Assembly: GCA_038123715.1 (NCBI GenBank)
Contig: JAYPAN010000002.1
Coordinates: 62,001-126,000, forward strand
Direction of reading: 5' to 3'
Length of the DNA: 64,000 nucleotides
From: JAYPAN01 sp038123715
GTDB lineage: Bacteria; Pseudomonadota; Alphaproteobacteria; RS24
In this document: positions 52,843-61,064 of the stretch, piece after piece
How the letters are laid out: each line of letters opens with the position of its first letter
Numbering within the stretch: the first letter of the stretch is position 1
Made by a program: the position numbers and the translations under genes
The notes under the pieces: generated by a model
Told to the model about the DNA's origin: nothing
Seen by the model: only the letters and a program-made list of their open reading frames with translations
Database searches by the model: none

Positions 52843-54447
52843 TCAGAATTGGTTCATCGTATTATCTTCACCGGATGCCAAAAGGGCATTATCGCCGGAG
52901 AAATACTCTTTATGGTCGTCACCAATGTTGGAACCGGCCAAATCTTGGTGCTTGACCGAAGCCTGACCGCGCCGGATTTCCTGACGCTGAATGTCGCGCA
53001 CATAGGCCAGCATGCCCAACTCACCGAAATAGCCTTCCGACAGCATATCCGTGCCAAGCGCGGTTTCGTGATAGGTCGGCAGGGTAATCAGATGGTGGAA
53101 AATGCCCGCCTCACGCGCGGCATCGCGCTGGAAGCTCTGCACCAACCGGTCGGCCTCAACCGCCAGATCGCTCTCGTCAAACTCCGGCGCCATCAGACCT
53201 TGCGGCTCGGAAGCCGGATCCGGATAGGCCGACACATCTTTGCCAGCAGCCTGCCAATCAGCATAGACTTGATTGCGGAAATTCAGCGTCCAGTTAAAGC
53301 TCGGTGAATTATTATAGACCAGCTTGGCATTGGGAATGGTCTCCCGAATACGATTCACCATGCCGGCAATTTGCGCGACATTCGGGCGCTCAGTCTCAAT
53401 CCACAGCATATCCGCACCGCTTTGCAGCGAGGTCACGCAATCAAGCACCACACGGTCTTCGCCGGTATCCTCGCGGAACGCATAAAGGCCATTGGGCAAG
53501 CGCACCGGCTTAACCAGCGTGCCATTTTGCATCAGCGTTGTCTCGCCATGCGCCAGCGCGCTGTCAGCACCGACCGGCTCGGTTTTCAGGAAGCTGTTAT
53601 ATTGGTCGGCCAAATCACCCGGCTGATGTGACACTGGGATTTTTTGCGTGAGGCCAGCGCCCAATGAATCTGTGCGCGCCACGATAATGCCGTTTTCAAT
53701 GCCAAGTTCCAAAAACGCATAGCGCACGGCATTGATTTTTGAGACGAAATCTTCATGCGGCACAGTCACCTTGCCGTCTTGGTGACCGCATTGTTTGGCG
53801 TCAGATACCTGATTTTCAATCTGAATGGCACAGGCTCCGGCCTCAATCATTTTCTTTGCCAGCAAATAAGTCGCTTCTTCATTGCCGAAACCGGCATCAA
53901 TATCAGCAATGATTGGCACGACATGGGTTTCGAAATTGTCGATTTTGGCCAGCACCGCATCAACATCGCCGCCATTGGCGCGCGCTTCGTCCAATTCCAC
54001 AAACAAATGCCGCAATTCGCGCGCATCAGCCTGTTTCAGGAAAGTATAAATCTCTTCAATCAGGCCGGGCACGGATGTTTTCTCATGCATGGACTGGTCG
54101 GGCAGCGGGCCGAAATCTGAGCGCAGCGCGGCAACCATCCAGCCGCTCAGATAAACATAGGATTTATCAACCGTCTTTTGGTGGCGTTTCACTGCCATCA
54201 GCATTTGCTGGGCGGTAAAACCGTGCCAGCAGCCAAGCGATTGGGTGTATTTTGAGCTGTCGGCATCATAATCTGCCATATCCTTACGCATGATATCCGC
54301 CGTATAGCGGGCGATATCAAGGCCGGTTTTGAACCGGTTCTGCAATTGCATACGGGTTACATATTCGGCGTTAATTGCCGACCAGCTATTGCTTTGGGCG
54401 GAAAGCATTTTCTGGTTTGCCGCGACCAGATCCATATATTTCGTCAT
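52843..54447 (-). CDS. aceA: Isocitrate lyase
   Basis: Splits isocitrate to succinate and glyoxylate, the first step of the glyoxylate shunt needed for growth on acetate and fatty acids. The 534-residue length and the catalytic loop AKQCGHQDGKVTVPHED identify the long bacterial ICL type, with the catalytic Cys in KQCGH (KKCGH in E. coli). Other segments are DIDAGFGNEEATY and ADMLWIETERPN. The ATG follows AAAGGAG. It is divergent from the ScfR/RamB-like regulator, which suggests local control; malate synthase is not in the window. Confidence 0.97.
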   Translation of the reverse strand: MTKYMDLVAANQKMLSAQSNSWSAINAEYVTRMQLQNRFKTGLDIARYTADIMRKDMADYDADSSKYTQSLGCWHGFTAQQMLMAVKRHQKTVDKSYVYLSGWMVAALRSDFGPLPDQSMHEKTSVPGLIEEIYTFLKQADARELRHLFVELDEARANGGDVDAVLAKIDNFETHVVPIIADIDAGFGNEEATYLLAKKMIEAGACAIQIENQVSDAKQCGHQDGKVTVPHEDFVSKINAVRYAFLELGIENGIIVARTDSLGAGLTQKIPVSHQPGDLADQYNSFLKTEPVGADSALAHGETTLMQNGTLVKPVRLPNGLYAFREDTGEDRVVLDCVTSLQSGADMLWIETERPNVAQIAGMVNRIRETIPNAKLVYNNSPSFNWTLNFRNQVYADWQAAGKDVSAYPDPASEPQGLMAPEFDESDLAVEADRLVQSFQRDAAREAGIFHHLITLPTYHETALGTDMLSEGYFGELGMLAYVRDIQRQEIRRGQASVKHQDLAGSNIGDDHKEYFSGDNALLASGEDNTMNQF

Positions 54448-54553
54448 CTGTCACTCCTTTGCTTGGCAGTTGCTGACCTGTGATTTCAGACGCATACACA
54501 ATCGACAATCGCAAGTCTATAAAAGATTAAGATATTGAAATTATTAAAGTAAA

Positions 54554-54608
54554 AAAGTTTACAGATTCCAGAGAAAATTATGTTATATATGTAAACATTG
54601 TAAACTTT
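54554..54608. promoter_or_regulatory. Inverted and direct repeats in the aceA-regulator intergenic region
   Basis: AAAGTTTACA (54554-54563) and TGTAAACTTT (54599-54608) are a perfect 10 bp inverted repeat, 45 bases apart, with an additional TGTAAAC at 54590-54596. A plausible aceA promoter reads, on the minus strand, TTTACA (54604-54599), 16 bases, CATAAT (54582-54577), so the repeat overlaps its -35. This is a candidate operator for the divergent regulator, by analogy with RamB-type sites. Confidence 0.5.
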
Positions 54609-54665
54609 ACGATGCCGGCAAGGGTCGGGGGCAGGCCGCTAAAGGTTTGGAAAAGCGACGAAATT

Positions 54666-56111
54666 ATGAGTGAAGCGAGCAATCGTCTTGTTGAGCGCAA
54701 ATTATTTGCTGGCGCGCGCGTGCGACGCCTGCGGCGCGAACAAAGGCTGACCCAAGCCGCTATGGCCGAAGCGCTAGGCATTTCAACCAGCTATCTCAAT
54801 CTGATTGAACGCGACCAGCGCCCGATTTCGGCGCAGATATTACTGCAATTGGTGGAAGTGTTTGACATTGACCCGCGCGGTCTGGCCGGTGACGAGGAAC
54901 AACGAGCATTGGCCGCCCTGCATGAAGTGTTTATTGACCCGCTTTTTGCCGATTCGGCGGTTTCCAAGGCCGAATTGCAGGATATCGCCACAGCCAGCCC
55001 GGCGGCGGTGGATGCGATTGCCCGGCTCTATCAGGCCTATTTGCAGATTCGCGCCAGCAATGAATTGCTGGCCGAGCAATTGGTCGATACGGATACGCCG
55101 GAAAACCCTGGTTCCGGCATGGCGCTGGAAGAAGTGCGCGCCTTTATTTCGCAGCAGAATAATTATTTCGCCGCCTTGGATGAGGAGGCTGAAACCCTGC
55201 ATGAGGCGGTGATGCAGGGCCATGATGAACCCTATCTGGCCTTGCGCGCGCGGCTTGAACAAAATCATCATGTGAAAACCCGAATCGCGCCGGTTGAAGT
55301 GATGGAAAACACGCTGCGCCGCTATGACCGGCACAGGCAGACCATTTTCCTGTCCGAATTGCTTGATCAGCCGGGGCGTTCTTTTCAACTGGCCTATCAG
55401 CTGGCCTATTTTGAGCAAAGGCCGGTGATTGAGGATATCATTCATCAATCGAGCATGGAAAAGGATGACGCGCATATAATGGCGCGGATTGCGCTGGCCA
55501 ATTATTTCGCCGCCGCCGTGCTGATGCCCTATAACGCCATGCTGCGAACGGCGGAAAGCAATCAATATGACATTACCCTATTGGGGCGGCGCTTCGGCAC
55601 CAGTTTCGAGCAGGTTTGCCATAGGCTGACAACATTGCAACGCCCCGGCGCGCGCGGTATTCCGTTTTTCCTTATCCGCGTTGACAATGCCGGTAATATC
55701 TCCAAGCGGTTTTCGGCGGCTGGTTTTCATTTTGCCCGTTTTGGTGGCACTTGTCCGCGCTGGCATGTGCATGATGCGTTCAGGATTCCGGGCAAAATCT
55801 CCACCCAGCTTGTGCAAATGGAAGATCGCACACGCTATTTTTCAATCGCCCGCACCGTCAGCCGCGACAATTCAGGCTTTGGCGTGCCGGATAATCAATT
55901 TGCGCTGGCGCTGGGCTGCGACATTAAACATGCGCCGCGCCTGGTTTATGCCAAAGGCGTTGATTTGGACAGCGAGGCGGGCGACACGCCAATTGGTGTC
56001 AATTGCCGATTATGCGAACGACGCGATTGCAACCAGCGCGCAACGCCCTCGGTCAATCGCGCCCTGCGTATGGATGAACATGTGCGCGGTGTGTCGCCAT
56101 TTGACTTTTAA
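54666..56111 (+). CDS. XRE-family short-chain fatty acyl regulator (ScfR/RamB-like)
   Basis: A 481-residue regulator with an N-terminal XRE helix-turn-helix (RRLRREQRLTQAAMAEALGISTSYLNLIERDQRPI, first 65 residues), a long helical and ImmA/IrrE-like middle, and a C-terminal domain with CRLCERRDCNQRA, matching the DUF2083/ScfR group that includes Corynebacterium RamB. These proteins sense acyl-CoA status and control acetate and glyoxylate genes. It is divergent from isocitrate lyase, which fits that role. I prefer the ATG at 54666, where family homology begins, but the ATG at 54612, with 18 more codons, is possible. Confidence 0.88.
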   Translation: MSEASNRLVERKLFAGARVRRLRREQRLTQAAMAEALGISTSYLNLIERDQRPISAQILLQLVEVFDIDPRGLAGDEEQRALAALHEVFIDPLFADSAVSKAELQDIATASPAAVDAIARLYQAYLQIRASNELLAEQLVDTDTPENPGSGMALEEVRAFISQQNNYFAALDEEAETLHEAVMQGHDEPYLALRARLEQNHHVKTRIAPVEVMENTLRRYDRHRQTIFLSELLDQPGRSFQLAYQLAYFEQRPVIEDIIHQSSMEKDDAHIMARIALANYFAAAVLMPYNAMLRTAESNQYDITLLGRRFGTSFEQVCHRLTTLQRPGARGIPFFLIRVDNAGNISKRFSAAGFHFARFGGTCPRWHVHDAFRIPGKISTQLVQMEDRTRYFSIARTVSRDNSGFGVPDNQFALALGCDIKHAPRLVYAKGVDLDSEAGDTPIGVNCRLCERRDCNQRATPSVNRALRMDEHVRGVSPFDF

Positions 56112-56173
56112 GCCCCAACAGGGCTTGCCCGAAACCGGGGAAAACGATAGGAACGGCAGGTCAGGAAGGTAAC

Positions 56174-57673
56174 ATGTCAGAGCGCAAGGCAAAAAAGCAG
56201 AAAAAATTCAAACCCAAGGCGCGCGTCCCGCGCGGCTTCCGCGATATGGCGGGTGATGAGCTGCGCCTGCAAAACTATATGATTGCCACGGTTTCCGCCG
56301 TTTATGAATCCTATGGCTTTGCCGCGCTGGACACATCGGCCTTTGAATATGCCGATGCGCTGGGCAAGTTTCTGCCCGATGATGACCGACCCAATGAGGG
56401 TGTGTTCGCGCTGGAAGATGATGATGGGCAATGGATGAGCCTGCGCTATGATTTGACTGCCCCTTTGGCGCGCTATGTCGCCGAGCATTATGACCGCCTG
56501 CCCAAGCCCTTGCGGCGCTTCCAATGGGGGCCGGTCTGGCGCAATGAAAAGCCTGGCCCGGGGCGCTATCGGCAATTTCTGCAAATCGACGCCGATACGG
56601 TCGGTGCGGGCAATCAGGCGGCAGATGCCGAGATTTGCATGATGGCGGCCGATTGTATGCAGGCTTTGGGCATGGCGCGCGGCGATTATCTGGTGCGTAT
56701 CAATAATCGCAAAATCATGGATGGCCTGTTGGAGGCGATTGGGCTTGATATGACGGCAGACGATTTTGAAAGCCGCCGGCTGACCATTTTGCGGGCGATG
56801 GATAAATATGACCGGCTTGGTCTTGACGGGGTGAAAGCCCTGCTCGGCGCGGGGCGCAAGGATGAAAGCGGCGATTTTACCAAGGGTGCGGGGCTGGATG
56901 CGGCGCAAATTGACCGCGTGGCCGATATGGTGTCGATAACCGGCAGTGACCGCGCCGATGTGCTGGCGCAAATGGCCGCTTTGGTTGGCGATACGACGCG
57001 CGGGGCGGAAGGCATTGGCGAATTACGCGACATGGATGCGATATTCACCGCGCTTGACTATCAAGCCGACCGGTTGGCGATTGACGCCTCGGTGGTGCGC
57101 GGGCTGGGCTATTACACAGGCCCGGTCTATGAAATCGAATTGACTTTCGAAACTGAGGATGAAAGCGGCGAATTGGCGCGTTTCGGCTCGGTTGGCGGCG
57201 GTGGCCGCTATGATGATTTGGTCAAACGCTTTAAAGGCGTTGAAATCCCCGCCACCGGTATTTCTATCGGCGTCAGTCGATTGGCCGCGGCGCTGACCGT
57301 TTTGGGCAAGGCCGATACAGCCGCCGCCGCGCCGCTTGTCGTGGTGCTGGTCATGGATAAGGAAACACGACCGGAATTGATGGCGCTGGTTCAGCAGATG
57401 CGCGAGGCCGGTTTGCGCGCCGAGCTTTATATTGGCGACGGCGCAATGAAGGCGCAATTGCGCTATGCCGATATGCGCGGCGCGCGTTTGGTGGTGATTG
57501 AAGGCGAAGATGAACGCGCTGCCGGTGTGGTGACGGTGAAGGATTTGGCGTTAGGCAAAGAAAATGCCAATGAAATCAATGATAACGCGGAATGGCGTGC
57601 CTCCGAACACGCACAAATGCAGGTTCAGCGCAATCTGCTGATTGATGAAATTACAAAATTGTTGAATAGTTAA
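56174..57673 (+). CDS. hisS: Histidyl-tRNA synthetase
   Basis: Charges tRNA-His. The 499-residue class II enzyme has motif 1 in the N-terminal half, motif 2 WGPVWRNEKPGPGRYRQFLQIDAD, the histidine-specific loops near VRGLGYYTGPVYEIELTFE, and motif 3 in TGISIGVSRLAAAL. The GLGYYTGPVYEIELT form and the length of about 500 are typical of the alphaproteobacterial HisRS class, whose tRNA-His differs from other bacteria. The start has AGGAAGG seven bases upstream. hisZ and hisG follow, though hisZ seems to have its own promoter. Confidence 0.95.
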   Translation: MSERKAKKQKKFKPKARVPRGFRDMAGDELRLQNYMIATVSAVYESYGFAALDTSAFEYADALGKFLPDDDRPNEGVFALEDDDGQWMSLRYDLTAPLARYVAEHYDRLPKPLRRFQWGPVWRNEKPGPGRYRQFLQIDADTVGAGNQAADAEICMMAADCMQALGMARGDYLVRINNRKIMDGLLEAIGLDMTADDFESRRLTILRAMDKYDRLGLDGVKALLGAGRKDESGDFTKGAGLDAAQIDRVADMVSITGSDRADVLAQMAALVGDTTRGAEGIGELRDMDAIFTALDYQADRLAIDASVVRGLGYYTGPVYEIELTFETEDESGELARFGSVGGGGRYDDLVKRFKGVEIPATGISIGVSRLAAALTVLGKADTAAAAPLVVVLVMDKETRPELMALVQQMREAGLRAELYIGDGAMKAQLRYADMRGARLVVIEGEDERAAGVVTVKDLALGKENANEINDNAEWRASEHAQMQVQRNLLIDEITKLLNS

Positions 57674-57679
57674 AGTATA

Positions 57680-57706
57680 TTCAAATAATTTGAAATTCAT
57701 ATTTCA
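57680..57706. promoter_or_regulatory. Overlapping palindromes in the hisS-hisZ intergenic region
   Basis: TTCAAA-TAA-TTTGAA (57680-57694) and TGAAAT-TCAT-ATTTCA (57691-57706) are two perfect inverted repeats that share four bases, in a very AT-rich 94-base spacer. ATTCA recurs at 57679, 57695 and 57723. These are candidate binding sites for the helix-turn-helix domain of the next gene; that link is inference. Confidence 0.45.
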
Positions 57707-57733
57707 TGATTTATAATATATAATTCATTTTTC

Positions 57734-57762
57734 TTGACAATCATCCTAATCCAGCCGATAAA
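57734..57762 (+). promoter_or_regulatory. Predicted promoter of hisZ, probably leaderless
   Basis: A consensus TTGACA (57734-57739) is followed after 17 bases by GATAAA (57757-57762). The ATG of the HTH-HisZ gene begins five bases later, so transcription would start at or next to the start codon. No Shine-Dalgarno sequence precedes the ATG. Confidence 0.6.
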
Positions 57763-57767
57763 CCGGT

Positions 57768-59063
57768 ATGGATAGATTGCCCAAGAGCGAAAACCTGCAA
57801 TCAGCAGCCGATGTGATTGATGCGCTGGGCGGCACAGGCGCTTTTGCCGCTTTGCTGGATGTCGGCGCGTCCGCCGTCTCCAATTACCGCAAAAACGGCT
57901 TTCCGGCGCGGCTGCATGTCCGGCTGGCGCAATTATGCAAGCGTGAGGGCTTGCAAGTGAATGAGGCGGTATTTGGCGGGCTGTCCGCAGCTCAGGCCAA
58001 AACCCCGCGCCGGGCAGCTTGGGCCGGTCAAGCCGAGGCTGGCGGGCCATTGGCGCTGTTTCAAAATGCCGGATTTGAAGCGATGGATACGCCGGTTTTG
58101 CAACCGGCAGAGCCATTTATCGACCGCATGGGGGCGGAAATGCAAAGGCGACTCTACCGCTTTACCGATCCAGCGGGCGAAGCATTATGCCTGCGTCCGG
58201 ATTTGACCATCCCTACCGCGCTGGCTTATTTGACCGAGAGCCGCACGGGACGCGCCCGCTTGTGTTATCAAGGAACCGCCTTTCGCTACCAGCCGCGCGG
58301 CGCCGGCAAGCCGGAGGAGTTTACCCAAACCGGCATTGAAATCATTGGCGGCCATGACGGCATGGCCGATGATGCCGAGATTGTATCTTTGCTGGTGCAG
58401 GCGGTTCAACAGGCCGGTGTGCGGGACTTCACCCTCACATTGATTGATTTCAGCCGTTTTGACCGGCAAGTCGATGAAATGGATTTCTCGCCCGCCATTG
58501 CGCGGCGGCTGAAGCAAATCGCCAAGCAAAGCGACAGCCCGAAAGATATGGCGGCACATGTGCTGGCCTTTATCAATCGGCTGGATGCGCGCAACACGCA
58601 GGATTTCCCAACACCGCCGCCGCCTGATGCGCGCATTGCCGGGCGCAGCGGGCGTGACATTGCCGAAAGATTGCAGCAGCAGCAATTGGATATGCAACAG
58701 GCGCGCGCCGACCGCGACCGGTTGGATGAATTTGTCCGCCGCGCCACACAGGGCGATTACCGCGAAGTCTCAACCCTGCCGCCCAGTTTGCGCGCCTTGC
58801 GCAGCGCTTTGCTGGAAAAGGGTATTCCGCCCGACCGGCTGGTCTTTGAAAGTATAAGCCAGCAGAAAATGGCCTATTATACCGGCCTGTCCTTTGAATT
58901 GCGCGTGCCGGAACTGGGCAATCAGCAAGTCATTGCCAGCGGTGGCCGTTATGATGATTTGCTGCAAAGCCTTGGCGCTGACCGTCCGGTGGCAGCGGTT
59001 GGCGGGGCGATTGCGTTGGAAAGGCTGGTGCTGGCGGCAAGCCTGCAAGGAGAGGCGCAATGA
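57768..59063 (+). CDS. hisZ: ATP phosphoribosyltransferase regulatory subunit HisZ with N-terminal HTH domain
   Basis: A 431-residue protein joining two modules. Residues about 10-65 (DVIDALGGTGAFAALLDVG, ASAVSNYRKNGFPARLHV) look like a Cro-type helix-turn-helix. From about residue 85 it is a HisRS-like HisZ: FTDPAGEALCLRPDLTIP, CYQGTAFRYQPRG, EFTQTGIEIIGG, YYTGLSFEL and ASGGRYDDLLQ. HisZ normally binds HisG and confers histidine feedback. No ATG is present between residues 2 and about 103, so the HTH is not obviously a separate gene. It overlaps hisG as ATGA. The fusion suggests transcriptional autoregulation, which is inference. Confidence 0.9.
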   Translation: MDRLPKSENLQSAADVIDALGGTGAFAALLDVGASAVSNYRKNGFPARLHVRLAQLCKREGLQVNEAVFGGLSAAQAKTPRRAAWAGQAEAGGPLALFQNAGFEAMDTPVLQPAEPFIDRMGAEMQRRLYRFTDPAGEALCLRPDLTIPTALAYLTESRTGRARLCYQGTAFRYQPRGAGKPEEFTQTGIEIIGGHDGMADDAEIVSLLVQAVQQAGVRDFTLTLIDFSRFDRQVDEMDFSPAIARRLKQIAKQSDSPKDMAAHVLAFINRLDARNTQDFPTPPPPDARIAGRSGRDIAERLQQQQLDMQQARADRDRLDEFVRRATQGDYREVSTLPPSLRALRSALLEKGIPPDRLVFESISQQKMAYYTGLSFELRVPELGNQQVIASGGRYDDLLQSLGADRPVAAVGGAIALERLVLAASLQGEAQ

Positions 59064-60040
59064 GCGATTTGATATTGGCCGTGCCGTCCAAGGGAAGGCT
59101 CGAAGAAAACGCCGCCGCCATTTTCGCCAATGCCGGTGTCGCGTTGAAACGCGCCGGTGCGCGCGGCTATCGCGGCAGCGTGTCGGGGATTGGCGATATT
59201 GACGTGCAATATGTCTCGGCCTCGGAAATTGCCGCGCGATTGGCCGATGGCAGCGTGCATATGGGCATTACCGGCGAGGATTTGCTGCGCGAGGAAATCC
59301 CCGATATGGACAGTGTGGTGCAATTGGTTTTGCCGCTGGGTTTTGGCCGCGCCGATGTGGTGGTCGCCATACCCGATGGCTGGGTCGATGTGCAGAATAT
59401 GGCCGATTTAGCCGAAATCGCCTCAGAGTTTCGCGCCCGCAATGGCAAACGCCTGCGCGTCGCCACCAAATACACCCATTTGACCGCAGATTTTTTCGCC
59501 CGCCACGGACTTGTCGATTACCGGCTGGTTGAAAGTTTCGGTGCTACGGAAGCTGCGCCCAATGCCGGTGCGGCAGAAGCAATTGTTGATATTACCTCGA
59601 CCGGCGCAACGCTGAGTGCCAATCAGCTGCGCGTGCCGCAAGACGGGGTTATTCTGAATAGCCAAGCCAATCTGGCCGCCGCGCTAAGTGCTGATTGGAG
59701 CCATGCGGCGCGGCAGGCAGCCAAGGCTTTGCTAGCGCGGCTCGATGCAAGACGGGCAGCGGAAAACATGGTGCAGGTGCAGTTTATCGGCGGCAGGGAG
59801 GCGCAAAACCGCCTTGACCCCGACGCTTGTGCGGCATTTGAAAATACTTATCATGCGCGGTTGATTGGCAGCTTGGATGATAGCGGCGCGCTGTTTTTGA
59901 TACCGACGGCGCAGCTTGACGAGGCGCGCGCGGCATGGATGCAAACCAGTGGGTGCGATCAGGCCATTGTCACCCGCCCGGAATATATTTTCGCCCATCG
60001 CAACAGCCTGTATGAGCGCCTTGCCGGTAGTCTTGTATAA
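59060..60040 (+). CDS. hisG: ATP phosphoribosyltransferase catalytic subunit HisG
   Basis: First enzyme of histidine synthesis, joining ATP and PRPP. The 326-residue protein has AVPSKGRLEENAAAIF, HMGITGEDLL, LGFGRADVVVAIP and the PRPP-binding AEAIVDITSTGATLSANQL. HisZ-dependent short HisG proteins are about 230 residues; this one has roughly 95 extra C-terminal residues after the core, ending YIFAHRNSLYERLAG. Whether this tail is an ACT-like regulatory domain, as in long HisG, I cannot decide. It is coupled to hisZ, so both a regulatory subunit and a long catalytic subunit appear to coexist. Confidence 0.93.
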   Translation: MSDLILAVPSKGRLEENAAAIFANAGVALKRAGARGYRGSVSGIGDIDVQYVSASEIAARLADGSVHMGITGEDLLREEIPDMDSVVQLVLPLGFGRADVVVAIPDGWVDVQNMADLAEIASEFRARNGKRLRVATKYTHLTADFFARHGLVDYRLVESFGATEAAPNAGAAEAIVDITSTGATLSANQLRVPQDGVILNSQANLAAALSADWSHAARQAAKALLARLDARRAAENMVQVQFIGGREAQNRLDPDACAAFENTYHARLIGSLDDSGALFLIPTAQLDEARAAWMQTSGCDQAIVTRPEYIFAHRNSLYERLAGSLV

Positions 60041-60083
60041 AGGGTCTTGTATAAGGGTTATGGCATGAGGGATATGGCATGAG
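60030..60083. repeat. Two adjacent 14-base-period tandem duplications between hisG and the TSUP gene
   Basis: GTCTTGTATAA occurs at 60030-60040 and 60044-60054, and TATGGCATGAG at 60059-60069 and 60073-60083, both with a 14-base period. The second doubles a Shine-Dalgarno plus ATG unit: AAGGG then ATG at 60065, and GAGGG then ATG at 60079. The first ATG opens a five-codon ORF whose TGA overlaps the TSUP start. Confidence 0.8.
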
Positions 60084-60834
60084 TGGCTTGATTGTCAGCC
60101 TTATTTTGGCCGCAACGCTGATAACGGCCTTTATGTCTTCTATTTTCGGCATGCTGGGCGGGCTGGTGCTGATGGGTGTGCTGGTCAGCCTGCTGCCGGT
60201 CAGCGCCGCCATGGTGCTGCACGGGCTGATTCAGCTTACCTCAAATGGCTATCGCGCTTGGTTGAATCGGGCAGATATTGACTGGCGCATACTCGGCCTG
60301 TTCACCATTGGCACGATTGTCACCCTGGCCGTGCTTTCCATGCTGACCTTTCAGCCCAATAAGGTGACCGTATTTCTGGCACTTGGCCTGATGCCCTATA
60401 TTGCCGCCGCCCTGCCGAAATCGCTGGCGCTTGATATCACCAAAGGTGCTATGCCGGTTTTTGCCGGCTTTGTTGTGGTTGGCACAAATCTGCTGGCCGG
60501 TGTTGGCGGGCCTTTGCTCGATGTGTTTTTCCAGCGCACCGCGCTGACGCGCCATCAAGTTGTTGCCACAAAGGCCGTCGCCCAAAGCCTCGGCCATTTG
60601 TCGAAAATCATCTTCTTTGGCGGGCTGGCAGCGCAGGCTTCAAGCGCTGACTGGCCGCTGCTTTGGCTATTGCTGCCCGCCATTGCCGCCGCCATGCTTG
60701 GCACAAGGCTGGGCAAGCGCATATTGGACAATATGCATGACGCGACTTTCTTCGCCTGGACACAGCGGCTTATGCTGGGTGTCGGTGCGGTGCTGATAGC
60801 GCGCGGTGTGTATTTGCTGGCGACGGGCGCTTAA
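60079..60834 (+). CDS. TSUP (TauE/SafE) family permease
   Basis: A 251-residue membrane protein with about eight helices and the TSUP family layout, opening ATLITAFMSSIFGMLGGLVLMG and repeating a similar element later as VVGTNLLAGVGGPLLDVFFQ. The family exports sulfite, sulfoacetate and related organosulfonates, but the substrate here is unknown. It follows hisG by 38 bases that contain a duplicated translation start and might be co-transcribed with it. The second scaffold gap lies 75 bases beyond the stop. Confidence 0.88.
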   Translation: MSGLIVSLILAATLITAFMSSIFGMLGGLVLMGVLVSLLPVSAAMVLHGLIQLTSNGYRAWLNRADIDWRILGLFTIGTIVTLAVLSMLTFQPNKVTVFLALGLMPYIAAALPKSLALDITKGAMPVFAGFVVVGTNLLAGVGGPLLDVFFQRTALTRHQVVATKAVAQSLGHLSKIIFFGGLAAQASSADWPLLWLLLPAIAAAMLGTRLGKRILDNMHDATFFAWTQRLMLGVGAVLIARGVYLLATGA

Positions 60835-60854
60835 TTCTCCCGGAAAGCAACACC

Positions 60855-60909
60855 GGCGACACCGATTTTTGCAGCATGGCGCAAGGCAGGTAAGAAAAGG
60901 GTTAAGCGG
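60855..60909. repeat. 55-base copy left of scaffold gap 2
   Basis: Identical to 61010-61064. As at gap 1, this looks like the overlapping ends of two contigs, not a real duplication. Confidence 0.9.
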
Positions 60910-61009
60910 NNNNNNNNNNNNNNNNNNNNNNNNNNNNNNNNNNNNNNNNNNNNNNNNNNNNNNNNNNNNNNNNNNNNNNNNNNNNNNNNNNNNNNNNNNN
61001 NNNNNNNNN
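60910..61009. other. Scaffold gap 2 (100 N)
   Basis: Exactly 100 N in the non-coding stretch between the TSUP gene and groEL. The 55-base copies on each side suggest that nothing is missing. The right copy runs into a GC-rich hairpin (GCGGC, six A, GCCGC near 61067) that may have stopped assembly. Confidence 0.97.
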
Positions 61010-61064
61010 GGCGACACCGATTTTTGCAGCATGGCGCAAGGCAGGTAAGAAAAGGGTTAAGCGG
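61010..61064. repeat. 55-base copy right of scaffold gap 2
   Basis: Second copy of the contig-end overlap at 60855-60909. Confidence 0.9.
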
